The position numbers and the translations under genes were made by a program. Below the pieces are notes generated by a model. It searched no databases. It was not told the origin of the DNA and was given only the letters and a program-made list of their open reading frames with translations. Shown in pieces: positions 12,035-21,754 of a DNA stretch of 35,628 nucleotides. Source of the stretch: Planctomycetales bacterium 4484_113 (lineage in GTDB: Bacteria > 4484-113); assembly GCA_002050035.1 (NCBI GenBank), contig MVCR01000007.1, forward strand, positions 1-35,628. The letters run 5' to 3'. The stretch's first letter is position 1. Each line of letters starts with the position of its first letter.

Positions 12035-13306
12035 TTACGCGCCCACCTGCTGCTTTATCCACGCAGTGGAAACCGACTTCGGACGCGTGATGGCGGTTCC
12101 GAGGGCACGGTTTATGATGAGCTGGCTGAGCATACCCATCGCCCGACTCACGCTGAATAGCACGGTGTAGTAGGGGAACTCCTTCAATCCGTAATGGTAG
12201 AGCAGCGCACCGGAACCGGCATCCACGTTGGGCCAAGGGTTCTTCGCCTTGCCATGCTCTTTGAGTACCTTCGGCGCCACTTGGAAGAGCAGATCCACCG
12301 TCTTGAAGGTGTCGTCGTCCGCGCAGTGCTTTTTCCCGAAGTTATGGAAGGCGGTGAAGCGCGGGTCAACTACGCGGAGAACTGCATGCCCGTAGCCGGG
12401 GATGACCTGCCCGCTGTTGAGAAGCTCCCAACACATATCGGTGAGCTGTTTCTCCGTGGGAACGCCGCCGAAACGCTCGATGACCTTGAGCACAAAGCCC
12501 AAGCACTCCTGGTTCGCCAGCCCGTGCAGCGGTCCAGCGAGCCCGTTCAAGCCGGCACTCACAGCATAGTAGGCATCTGAGAGCGCACTACCCACGGTAT
12601 GGCAGGTGTTCGCGCTGACATTCCCGCCCTCGTGGTCGCTGTGGAGAACCAGATAGAGACGCATCATCGAGTAGGTCTCATCGGTTTCCTCCAGTCCCAG
12701 CATATGCACGTAGTTCGCGCCCCAATCCAGGCTTGGCTCGGGCGGGATACGTGAGCCCTTCTCATACCGCATGCGATAGACCCCCGCAGCCAGGCCGGTT
12801 ATCCTCCCCAGGATGTTAAGGGCATCTTCAAGCGCCGCATCCCAGTACTCCGTCTTCGCCATCTCGCTGTAACGGGCAGCGAACACGGACTCGCGCTGCA
12901 TCACCAGAATGCCGGTGTCCAGCATAGCCATAGGGTGGCTGTCCTTCGGCATCGCCGCGAGCACATCCCAGACGTAGCCGGGCACTTCAGCACGTGAACT
13001 GAGATCCTGCTGCAGAGACTTCAGTTCCTCTTCGGTGGGCAGATCACCTGTGAGGAGCAAGAAGAGAATCTCCTCCGGCAGCTTCTCTGTCAGCTCCAGA
13101 ATCGGGATACCGCGGATAATGAGTCCCTTATCCGGTTCCACAACCGAGGTGTCGCAGACCATACCCTTGACGCCACGCATACCTCCGTAAGCCTGCTTCA
13201 CCGTAACTTCGGAGATGACTCGGTCGCCATACTCCTTGACGAGCGCTTTGATCTCTTCACGAAGACCCGGAATCTGCTGCGCCAGTTTCTCCTTAAGTGA
13301 TGACAT
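12035..13306 (-). CDS. gltA: Citrate synthase, eukaryotic/mitochondrial-like type
   Basis: Motifs HSDHEGGNVSANTCHTVGSALSDAYYAVSAGLNGLAGPLHGLANQE, PGYGHAVL, PNVDAGSG; start reassigned to ATG 13306 preceded by AGGAGGGATAG. Confidence 0.93.
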   Translation of the reverse strand: MSSLKEKLAQQIPGLREEIKALVKEYGDRVISEVTVKQAYGGMRGVKGMVCDTSVVEPDKGLIIRGIPILELTEKLPEEILFLLLTGDLPTEEELKSLQQDLSSRAEVPGYVWDVLAAMPKDSHPMAMLDTGILVMQRESVFAARYSEMAKTEYWDAALEDALNILGRITGLAAGVYRMRYEKGSRIPPEPSLDWGANYVHMLGLEETDETYSMMRLYLVLHSDHEGGNVSANTCHTVGSALSDAYYAVSAGLNGLAGPLHGLANQECLGFVLKVIERFGGVPTEKQLTDMCWELLNSGQVIPGYGHAVLRVVDPRFTAFHNFGKKHCADDDTFKTVDLLFQVAPKVLKEHGKAKNPWPNVDAGSGALLYHYGLKEFPYYTVLFSVSRAMGMLSQLIINRALGTAITRPKSVSTAWIKQQVGA

Positions 13307-13550
13307 AGCTATCCCTCCTGGTTTTAGTTCTATCAGCCCGCTGAGGATTCGCTGGAAGCTCCCAGCGGGAAGTCCCCAAGAAAACCGCCCGCCTGTAAGG
13401 ACCATATGCGGGGCACATCGTGAACGTGCTCACATATAGTCGCACCGGTCCCCTCTCATTGAGCATCTTCCTGATTATAGATGCTACCCGATTCACTCGT
13501 CAACATGGTCTCAGTTCTGGTCGCCGACAGGCGGACCCTAACCAAGAAAA

Positions 13551-13573
13551 GATGCGATATCGCTGATCGCATC
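13551..13573. repeat. Inverted repeat (8-bp arms, 7-nt loop)
   Basis: GATGCGAT-ATCGCTG-ATCGCATC in the intergenic region upstream of metG. Confidence 0.6.
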
Positions 13574-13817
13574 GCGAAATCCAGCTAGGTTCTTCCGCAA
13601 GCAAAGAGTGCATTCAGCCCCCTACCGTCAACTTTGCAGGAGACTTCTTTGCGGAATGCCCAGGCACTCATCGACGGAGAGCATCCGCATGCGACAGAAC
13701 GGAGCCGCCTCCGATTGCAGCGTCGAACCAATTCTGCGCCTGCTGAAGCGATCCACATTGTCGACAGGTGCAAGGGGACCGCAACAGTCGAAATCGCCAA
13801 CGCAGCCGTGCTACAAT

Positions 13818-15809
13818 ATGGCTCTTGTGAGCAGGCGCGAAGAGCCAACAACGGGCACTGATCGCTTCTTCTTGACGACACCCATTTACTACATTAACGC
13901 TCGTCCCCATCTGGGCACATGCTACACCACGGTCATCGCTGACATTATTGCCCGCTATCAGCGCATGCGCGGGCGCGATGTGCTTCTGGTGACCGGGAGC
14001 GATGAGAACAGCCAGAAGACCGTTATCGCGGCGAAAGAAGCCGGTGAGGAACCTCTTCCCTATTGCGACCAGATGGTGAAGCACTATCACGATGCCTGGC
14101 GAGAGCTCAACATAGGACCGTACGAGTTCGTCCGCACAACGGAGGCGCGGCATGCACGTTTGGTGCAGCATTTCTTTTCCCGCCTCTACGAGCAGGGAGA
14201 CATCTATCAAGGCACCTATTCCGGCTGGTACTGCACGCCCTGTGAAACTTTCTTCACCGAGCGCGAGCTGAAACCAGAAAACCTGTGTCCGAAATGCGAG
14301 CGTCCGGCTCATCCGGTTGAGGAAGAGGCGTACTTCTTCAGGCTCTCCACTTACGAGGAACGCTTGAGACGTTTCTTCGCCGACCACCCTGATTTCGTGC
14401 TGCCGAGCTTCCGACGCAACGAGATGCTCTCGCGACTTAACGAAGGACTGCAGGACATCTGCGTCAGTCGCAGCAGTCTGGAGTGGGGCATTCGCCTGCC
14501 CTGGGACGAGAAGCACGTCTTCTATGTCTGGGTGGAAGCGCTCCTGGCCTACCTTACCGGCTCGGGCTACAGATTCGATGAGCCTGACTCCGCGCACTAC
14601 TGGCCACCTGATCTCCACCTGATGGCAAAGGACATCCCGTGGTTCCACGCTATTGTCTTCCCCGCGATGCTGATGGCTTATGGTCTGCCGCCAGCAAACC
14701 AGATGATCGTGCACGGTTACTGGCTCATCCGCGGCGGCAAGATGAGCAAGAGCAAGGGCTTGGTCATCACGCCCCATGAGGTCGTTGATCTCATGGGTGC
14801 CGACGGTCTGCGCTACTTCTACGCCCGCGAAGTGCCCCTGGGACTCGACGGTACGATTTCGCTGGAAGCCATTGTAGAACGCTATAACTTCGAGTTGGGC
14901 AATGATCTGGGGAACCTGTTGAATCGCCTCCTGCCGATGACCGAGCGCTATTTCGACGGCGCAGTGCCGGAGCAAGGAACGCCGGCCAGCGGTGATGCGG
15001 AGCTCGCCGAGCTCACCGAGAAGGTCACACAGAGAACACTCCAGCTCTACGGCGATTACGAGCTCTCCAGGGGTATTGAGGAAGTGTTCTCGCTTGTCCG
15101 CGCTGCAAACAAGTACATCGACGAGCGTAAACCGTGGGAACTCGCACAGCAGCCACAGCGCAAGGATGAGTTTAGCGCTGGTTTCAGTTTGCTTTTCACG
15201 GCTATCAGGAACATCGCAGTTCTGCTAGCACCTGTGATACCGACATCGGCGCAGCGAATCTGGGAGCAGTTGGGTCTCACAGGGGATTTGCAGGAGTTGG
15301 GATTCTCTGTTCTTGAGGAGCCGTTCCCGGCGGGAACTCACATCGGACACGCAGAGCCACTCTTTCCCCGGGTGGAGATGCCAGAAAGAACTGCCGAGCC
15401 GGCCAAACCCGTCGGTGCTCACGCAGCACCCGACATTCATACTACGGGAGAGCTTCAAACCAAGGAGGAACCAATGGAAGCAAGCCAGATCACATTCGAT
15501 GACTTTATGCGCGTTGAAATTATCGCCGCGAAAATCCTATCCGCGGAGCGGGTGGAAGGCACGGACAAGCTCATCAAGATGAACGTTGATGATGGACGCG
15601 GCGGTAGAGTGTGTGTTGCCGGAATCGGGCACGTCTACGAGCCGGAGAAGCTCGTCGGCCTCACTCTTCCGATGGTGGCGAACCTGAAACCGGCGAAACT
15701 TCGCGGCGTGCTCTCGGAAGGCATGATCCTCGCAGCTCAGGACGACGCCGGAAACCTTTCGCTAGTTGTTCTCGACAAGGATATCGCTCCGGGAAGTAGG
15801 ATCACCTGA
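13818..15809 (+). CDS. metG: Methionyl-tRNA synthetase with C-terminal tRNA-binding domain
   Basis: FFLTTPIYYINARPHLG, Zn site CTPCETFFTERELKPENLCPKC, KMSKSKG, C-terminal Trbp111-like domain (ITFDDFMRVEIIAAKIL). Start ATG 13818 or GTG 13827. Confidence 0.96.
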   Translation: MALVSRREEPTTGTDRFFLTTPIYYINARPHLGTCYTTVIADIIARYQRMRGRDVLLVTGSDENSQKTVIAAKEAGEEPLPYCDQMVKHYHDAWRELNIGPYEFVRTTEARHARLVQHFFSRLYEQGDIYQGTYSGWYCTPCETFFTERELKPENLCPKCERPAHPVEEEAYFFRLSTYEERLRRFFADHPDFVLPSFRRNEMLSRLNEGLQDICVSRSSLEWGIRLPWDEKHVFYVWVEALLAYLTGSGYRFDEPDSAHYWPPDLHLMAKDIPWFHAIVFPAMLMAYGLPPANQMIVHGYWLIRGGKMSKSKGLVITPHEVVDLMGADGLRYFYAREVPLGLDGTISLEAIVERYNFELGNDLGNLLNRLLPMTERYFDGAVPEQGTPASGDAELAELTEKVTQRTLQLYGDYELSRGIEEVFSLVRAANKYIDERKPWELAQQPQRKDEFSAGFSLLFTAIRNIAVLLAPVIPTSAQRIWEQLGLTGDLQELGFSVLEEPFPAGTHIGHAEPLFPRVEMPERTAEPAKPVGAHAAPDIHTTGELQTKEEPMEASQITFDDFMRVEIIAAKILSAERVEGTDKLIKMNVDDGRGGRVCVAGIGHVYEPEKLVGLTLPMVANLKPAKLRGVLSEGMILAAQDDAGNLSLVVLDKDIAPGSRIT

Positions 15810-15925
15810 GCTCACTTCATTCTCTGATAGCAGGAGGAAACAGCCGACTCGCAGGGGCATGCTTGCTCGCGGCTTCTCCTAATGTTAGGATTTGATTAGT
15901 TTTCAATTCTTGGAGGGCTTGTTCT

Positions 15926-17905
15926 ATGAACTTGCCGAAAAGGGTAACCATCATAATGATACTGGGAGGCGTGGCTCTGCTGGCGGCAGGAGCGTGCGGC
16001 AGCAGCAAGTCGAGTCTGCCCCCGCCTCCTGCCCCATCTCCGAACGTCACTGGCTCCCTTGCACAGACGCTTGATGAGCTTTCTGCACTGCCCACACCGG
16101 CAGGCGTTGACGACGCCCTGTTCGCACGGCTCAAGCAGGCTCTTGCCGAAGCGCTCATCGCGCGGCGGGCAAGAGCCGCTTCTATGCTGCCAACGGGGCC
16201 CGCCAACTCAGTTGACAGCCTGGACTCGACCAACACTTCCGCTGACGAAGTCGTCCTGGAATGGCAGGGGAAGAATATCGGTGATTACAGCATGGACGGC
16301 ATCGTCAACATATCAGACATCACACCACTGGCGGCTCACTTCAATGAGGAAGTCGCGTCAGCAGCGCATCCGGATACTGCCGCCTGGATCGACGGCAATG
16401 GCGACGGAGTCATCAACATCTCTGACATTACGCCGCTAGCAGCGAACTTCGGAAACTCGCTATCAGGCTATGTAGTGCTCCACGCGGAAACGGCAGGAGT
16501 AAATCCACCCACCGATGAGGATTACACCCCCTTTGGCGATACTGAGACCAATCCGGTGGTCGCCCTTCCGCCGGTTCATCCCGGTCAGCCGCCGCAATAT
16601 CGGTACACCGCTTCAGGGCTGGACACGGCGAAGATTCATTACTTCAGGGTAGCGCCGGTAAATGATGTGGACAGCGGCTGGGGTGAGGTTTCTTCTGTTG
16701 AGATTGTTCCTCCGGGTAGCCTTTTCAACCTCTTTGTCACCATTCTCTGGCCACGCGATGGTCAGACAGTCGGAGACGAGGTTCCGGTGCTCGTAGCCTG
16801 GCCAATGGCACGGGATGATATCGACCATGTAACCTACGATGTTGACGGCACTCTCTTTGATACGGAGAACGATGAACCCTACATCACCGAGTGGGATACC
16901 GGTGCACTCAGCGAGGGTGAGCATACGCTGCACGCGGTAATCACGACCGAATCCGACGAGACCGCGGAGGACTCAGTTACGGTTACGGTGCAGCATGGAC
17001 ACGAGCCAGCGGCACCCGACCCCACTGCGCCGGGACCGTATCAAGCTGGCAAGACCACCATTGATATCCCGCCAAACCCGGGAGTGCCCTTTGCGTTGCC
17101 GATGCTGGGAAGCATCCTTTACTTCCCCTCCGATGATGGCGAGAGTATCAGTGCCGACAAGCCGTTTCCGGCGGTTCTGATAGCCCGCGCTGAGGGTGTA
17201 GCGGTGGATGAGTATGATTACCTCGCGCGTCGACTGGCGAGCCACGGCTATGTTGTGCTGATTCCGAACTTCGCCCAGCAGGCGCTGCTTCCCATTCCCG
17301 GAGCCAAGATTCCTCTGGACAAGCGAGGTGCCGATCTCAACTGGGCGGCGATGTTCTTCTTTGCCACCAGTATGATGCCTGATCAAGGTTTCTATGAATG
17401 GGCGCTTCCCATGATTGCCGCGGTGGGTCATGGAACCGGATTCGCGGCAGCGGTAGCTGGGGACACCGATCCTGAGGAGACGGGAACCTTCCGGGGCATC
17501 ATTGCGCTGGCGCCCCGCGACAGCTTCTTTGGCGCTCCCTATGCGCTTGATGCGGTGCCAACGCTGCTACCTGATACGCCACTCGTGATGCTTGCCGCGG
17601 AGAATGATGGCATTAGTGAAGCCGGTCATAACTTCGACGCCTTCTACCAAACCAGCGCCGGAATCACGGTTGGGATTAGCATACTCGGCGGCAACTTCTC
17701 AGCCTTCACCGATTCGCTGGACATTGATGGCGATGGTTCCCTGGAGATCGACCGCGAGGAACAGCACGACGTGGTCGTGACTTACACCACAGCGGCGATG
17801 GGCATCATACTCAAGGGGATGGAAAACGCCTACATGGACTATGTCGTCGGCGATTATGCCCAGAACGACATCCGCACGGAGTGGCAGGCGAAGAACATAG
17901 ACTGA
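15926..17905 (+). CDS. Secreted/lipoprotein with dockerin-like Ca-binding repeats and a degenerate alpha/beta-hydrolase domain
   Basis: N-terminal hydrophobic segment with lipobox-like LAAGAC; paired DYSMDGIVNISDITPLAAHF / DGNGDGVINISDITPLAANF repeats; C-terminal region with hydrolase-like FPAVLIARAEG..DYLARRLASHGYVVLIPNF; GGAGG RBS. Confidence 0.75.
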   Translation: MNLPKRVTIIMILGGVALLAAGACGSSKSSLPPPPAPSPNVTGSLAQTLDELSALPTPAGVDDALFARLKQALAEALIARRARAASMLPTGPANSVDSLDSTNTSADEVVLEWQGKNIGDYSMDGIVNISDITPLAAHFNEEVASAAHPDTAAWIDGNGDGVINISDITPLAANFGNSLSGYVVLHAETAGVNPPTDEDYTPFGDTETNPVVALPPVHPGQPPQYRYTASGLDTAKIHYFRVAPVNDVDSGWGEVSSVEIVPPGSLFNLFVTILWPRDGQTVGDEVPVLVAWPMARDDIDHVTYDVDGTLFDTENDEPYITEWDTGALSEGEHTLHAVITTESDETAEDSVTVTVQHGHEPAAPDPTAPGPYQAGKTTIDIPPNPGVPFALPMLGSILYFPSDDGESISADKPFPAVLIARAEGVAVDEYDYLARRLASHGYVVLIPNFAQQALLPIPGAKIPLDKRGADLNWAAMFFFATSMMPDQGFYEWALPMIAAVGHGTGFAAAVAGDTDPEETGTFRGIIALAPRDSFFGAPYALDAVPTLLPDTPLVMLAAENDGISEAGHNFDAFYQTSAGITVGISILGGNFSAFTDSLDIDGDGSLEIDREEQHDVVVTYTTAAMGIILKGMENAYMDYVVGDYAQNDIRTEWQAKNID

Positions 17906-18044
17906 GCGACTGGCGATTGCGAAGAGCTTGCACAGCCCCGCCAGGCCATGCGGGATGGGGTCTGAGGCGGGGATGAGCACGCGCAGGGACTCTTACGCCA
18001 CCACCTCCCCTTGAGTAATCGACGCATCTAACGCATAATCTTGG

Positions 18045-19991
18045 GTGGTGTATCAGGAACTGGCAAACCGGATCGCCAGGGCGCTGAGCGATGCGCTCAC
18101 CGGGCTCGGCGTAAGTGGGGAAGCAGGTATCTTCGAGGATCGCACGCTTGCCGGCTTCCGCGATGCCACGACCGACAAAGAAGCGCCTCCAGTGTGGGGG
18201 AAGGGAATCCAGTTGATTGCGCCTCCGCGCGACTGGGGGATTACCTGCCTGATCGCGCCGGAAGTGGCATCGCACCAAATGGTGGACCAGCTCGTAGAAC
18301 TCCAGCAGAAGCTGGGGAAGAAAAAGGCGAAGAGACAGTTCGCCAAACTGGTGAATCCGCGGGCGGCTGAGCTGGCTAAGGAACTCACAGCTAGGGTTGA
18401 CCGCGCAGCATTGCCGGAGTTCTCACGCATCGAAGCCGAGGGAATCTACATCAACTTCTACTTCGATCCTCGTGTGATGTGCGAGCGCGTGCTCGCGGAA
18501 GTCCTGCGAGAGGGCGAGCGCTACGGTGCGGGCAGTCGGAAGAGCGAGCGCGTGATGATTGAATTCTCGCAGCCGAATACACACAAGCAGTTCCACATCG
18601 GGCATCTGCGCAATGTGCTCATCGGCAGCGCACTGGCGAATCTCTACACCTTCGCTGGCTACCCCGTAGTGCGCGCGAACTACTACGGTGACCACGGGAT
18701 CCACGTGGCAAAGGCGTTGTGGGGGTTCAAGGAGCTTCACGAAGCGAAGCTGCCAGCAGGGGAGGATGCGCTCAGCTTCCTCGGGCGCGTTTACGCAGAG
18801 GTGGAACGCAAACTGGCTTCGCTGGAGGGGACAGAGAACCTGGCTGCGCTCGAGGCGCGACATCTGCAGGTGTTGGCGGCTCTCGACGACGCATCGAGCG
18901 ATTACTACGCACTCTGGCAAGAGACGCGGCAGTGGTGCATTGACAGTTTCCACTCCATCTATGAGGAGCTGGGAGTGCAATTCGACACGGAGTTCTTTGA
19001 ATCCGAAGTGCAGGCGGAAGCGCAGCAAGTGGTGGCGGAACTTCTCGCCAAGCGCATCGCCCAGCGGGAGACTCAAGGGGACTATGCCGGAACGGTCTTC
19101 GTGGACTTCGCAGAGCTTTCAGCACCTGAGCTGGGTAAGATGGTGCTTCAGCGCTCCGACGGCACTACGCTTTATCAGACCAAAGAGCTGGTGCTCGCCA
19201 GGCGCAAGTTCACCGGCACTTTCAGGAGGGCAGCGAGCGATGACACCGGCGGCCCCATTGACACCTCCCTCTACGTCGTCGGCAGCGAGCAGAAGCTCTA
19301 CTTCAAACAGATATTCAAGATCCTTGAAGCGTGGGGCTTCCCCCAGGCACACCGATGCCATCACATCTCTTATGAGCTGGTTCAGCTTGGTGGCGGCAAG
19401 ATGAGCAGCCGAGAGGGCACCACCGTTGCCTACCGCGACTTTGTGAACGAAGCTATCGCGCGGGCACGCAAACTGACTGCCGACCGAGGCATCACTCAGG
19501 ACACAGAGGGGATCGCACATCAGGTGGCGCTCGGAGCCATCAAGTACGCCTTCCTTAAAGTGGATCCGAGCAAGACTATCGTTTTCGATTGGGATCAGGC
19601 ATTCTCGTTTGATGGCAATGCCGGGCCGTACCTTCAGTATGCCTTTGCCAGGGCACAGAAGCTCATCGCGGATTTCGACCCACCCATAAGCGAGACGACC
19701 ATCATTCCCGACAGCTACCAGCCGGAGCCTCAAGAAGCTGAACTGTGTCGAGTCATAGCGGATTTCCCTGAACGCAGTAGGATGGCACTGGCGCAGTCGG
19801 CTCCCAGCCTGGTCGCTAACTACCTCTACGAGCTAACTCGGGCGTTCACCACTTTCTACGACACCTGCCCGGTTCTGCGCGCTGAGGAGCCGGTTCGCAC
19901 TTTCAGACGCTCCCTCGTGTTCGCATTTGTACTTGTGCTAACCTTGGGAGGACGGAAGCTGCTGGGTCTCGACCTTCCGTCTGAGATGTAA
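18045..19991 (+). CDS. argS: Arginyl-tRNA synthetase
   Basis: QPNTHKQFHIGHLRNVLIG (HIGH motif), GGGKMSSREGTTVAYRDF, C-terminal DALR-like domain. Confidence 0.96.
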   Translation: MVYQELANRIARALSDALTGLGVSGEAGIFEDRTLAGFRDATTDKEAPPVWGKGIQLIAPPRDWGITCLIAPEVASHQMVDQLVELQQKLGKKKAKRQFAKLVNPRAAELAKELTARVDRAALPEFSRIEAEGIYINFYFDPRVMCERVLAEVLREGERYGAGSRKSERVMIEFSQPNTHKQFHIGHLRNVLIGSALANLYTFAGYPVVRANYYGDHGIHVAKALWGFKELHEAKLPAGEDALSFLGRVYAEVERKLASLEGTENLAALEARHLQVLAALDDASSDYYALWQETRQWCIDSFHSIYEELGVQFDTEFFESEVQAEAQQVVAELLAKRIAQRETQGDYAGTVFVDFAELSAPELGKMVLQRSDGTTLYQTKELVLARRKFTGTFRRAASDDTGGPIDTSLYVVGSEQKLYFKQIFKILEAWGFPQAHRCHHISYELVQLGGGKMSSREGTTVAYRDFVNEAIARARKLTADRGITQDTEGIAHQVALGAIKYAFLKVDPSKTIVFDWDQAFSFDGNAGPYLQYAFARAQKLIADFDPPISETTIIPDSYQPEPQEAELCRVIADFPERSRMALAQSAPSLVANYLYELTRAFTTFYDTCPVLRAEEPVRTFRRSLVFAFVLVLTLGGRKLLGLDLPSEM

Positions 19992-21754
19992 TGATGACAC
20001 GCACCGGACGCAGCTTCAGTATCAAGCGCCTCGCGCGCGCCCTGCAGGGATTCTCATTACCCCGCAACGACCCTCGGCTTGTCATTAACCACCACTTGCT
20101 GGATGTAGCTCCGATACTGGACCGCGGACCAGAGGCTGTTGAGGCTGCTTACGAGAGCAATCCACTGATTCTATTCAGTCTGCTGGAGGTAAGCCGCTTC
20201 GCGTCTCTTTTCTCAGGGGAGCTTATAGAAGAACGGCGATTCGTGCAGCTCTTCCGCCGCCGACCGCCAGTGAGCACGTTCCTTCACTTTCTCCACCCGG
20301 AGCCGCAGCTCGAACACTACGGAACATCCGGCATTTTCATCTCGCAGGCTGAAGAACCATCCGAGATCGTGAGTTTCCTTCACAACTTGCTCCGGTACGC
20401 CGAGATATTCTTCCTGTGCGAGCCGCGCGACATCTTCAGCCTGTCAAGCCTGCTGCGCTCGCATCTCCTCGCAGCCGTCGTGGTCAATGACGAGCCGGAT
20501 GAGTTTGACCTTCATCTTGTGCGAGCGCTGCACCATCTCAATATACCTCTATTCTCACAGGTAGATCTCGGCTCCTATTACAACTACATACCGGTGCAGG
20601 GCATCGACGACCTCTTCGACAAGCTCCGCCGTCTTCGTCCTACTCTGGGCACGCATCGGCTGCCTGAGACCAAGCGCGAAAGCGCGAAGAGTGTTGGCAT
20701 CCCCGAGCGCCACGAGTATGGAGGAACCTATCTTTCCTTCTACTGCGTACGTGCCATGGGAGGCATCGACGGCGTAGAAGTCCGAGGCAAGCCAACAGAG
20801 GATGTCGGACTGATCGTTGACCTGGGCGATACCGATGTCGATATCACACTGACGGCGTATATCGAGGACGAGCTATACTTACTCTTCAAGCACCATCAGT
20901 GGCTGCACTTTGAGCGCGGGGAGTTCTTCAAGCTCACCGTGCGCGGGCCTGACCGCCCCGCAGAAGAGCTGGGCCGCGCAATCTACGACCAGCTCAAGCA
21001 CCAGTTCTCGCTGCAGCAGGTTTCGGTGAAGCTGATATTCGATGCGCTCCGATTGCAGACATTGAAACCAACGATCGCTGCCTACCAGGAGGAGCGCCGG
21101 CAGGCTCTGGACAGGCGCAGCGACTTCGACGCGCCATTCTTCGCCTGCACCTACTGCCAGCGGTACTCTCGCAATGGATTCTGCCTAATCAGTGTCAACC
21201 ACCCCCCCCAATGCGAACTCTCTTACGACGCCATCCGCGCAACGGCGCTCTTCACCGATTCCACCGAGATGTTCTCTATCAAGAAAGGTGAGTTGCTCGA
21301 CCGCTCGAACATGCGATTCACCGGCACCGACAAGTTCGCTCGCATTCTCTCCCAGGGCCGCATTCGCGAGGTCGGGCTGCAATCGTTAAGCGTGTGGCCA
21401 CTTCCGGTGACGGCGTATGCGCAGAATATCGCGTATATGAAAGAGGAGTTGGGTGGCATCTTCATCATATCATCGGATTACGATGGCTACACCCCCGACC
21501 AGAAAACGTTTTGGGAACTGCTGCGCAAAGGAGTGGGGAGGCAGGTTCCAGGGATCATTGGAGTCTCTGATGCGCATATTCGTTCACCGGAGTTCCTTGC
21601 GGGCGACGGCGGTATCAGCCGTGTCGTCTGGATGCCTTCGGCACTCAAGAAACGAGTAGGGCTGCAGAAGGTGCTGCATATCGCCACCGAGCGAGACTGT
21701 TCGAATATGATGTCGCTCAAGAGTTACTTGCGCGAGAGGGGGTTCAGGTTTTGA
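19991..21754 (+). CDS. Acetyl-CoA synthase (AcsB/CdhC)-like protein lacking the Ni-binding CGC motif
   Basis: CTYCQRYSRNGFCLISVNHPPQC (CX2CX8CX9C) matches the ACS [4Fe-4S] cysteine pattern; C-terminal IIGVSDAHIRSPEFLAGDGGISRVVWMPSALKKRV matches the ACS C-terminal signature; upstream GLIVDLGD... region also alignable. Confidence 0.8.
   Translation: MMTRTGRSFSIKRLARALQGFSLPRNDPRLVINHHLLDVAPILDRGPEAVEAAYESNPLILFSLLEVSRFASLFSGELIEERRFVQLFRRRPPVSTFLHFLHPEPQLEHYGTSGIFISQAEEPSEIVSFLHNLLRYAEIFFLCEPRDIFSLSSLLRSHLLAAVVVNDEPDEFDLHLVRALHHLNIPLFSQVDLGSYYNYIPVQGIDDLFDKLRRLRPTLGTHRLPETKRESAKSVGIPERHEYGGTYLSFYCVRAMGGIDGVEVRGKPTEDVGLIVDLGDTDVDITLTAYIEDELYLLFKHHQWLHFERGEFFKLTVRGPDRPAEELGRAIYDQLKHQFSLQQVSVKLIFDALRLQTLKPTIAAYQEERRQALDRRSDFDAPFFACTYCQRYSRNGFCLISVNHPPQCELSYDAIRATALFTDSTEMFSIKKGELLDRSNMRFTGTDKFARILSQGRIREVGLQSLSVWPLPVTAYAQNIAYMKEELGGIFIISSDYDGYTPDQKTFWELLRKGVGRQVPGIIGVSDAHIRSPEFLAGDGGISRVVWMPSALKKRVGLQKVLHIATERDCSNMMSLKSYLRERGFRF

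Noticed and set aside
13774-13783. GGGGACCGCA upstream of metG, reminiscent of a T-box core
   Set aside because: No convincing stem I, specifier loop or terminator/antiterminator; a 10-nt match alone is weak and conflicts with the proposed leaderless start.
13668-14975. 435-aa ORF on - strand
   Set aside because: Antisense to metG, whose + strand frame has unmistakable synthetase motifs; long antisense frames are expected in GC-rich DNA.
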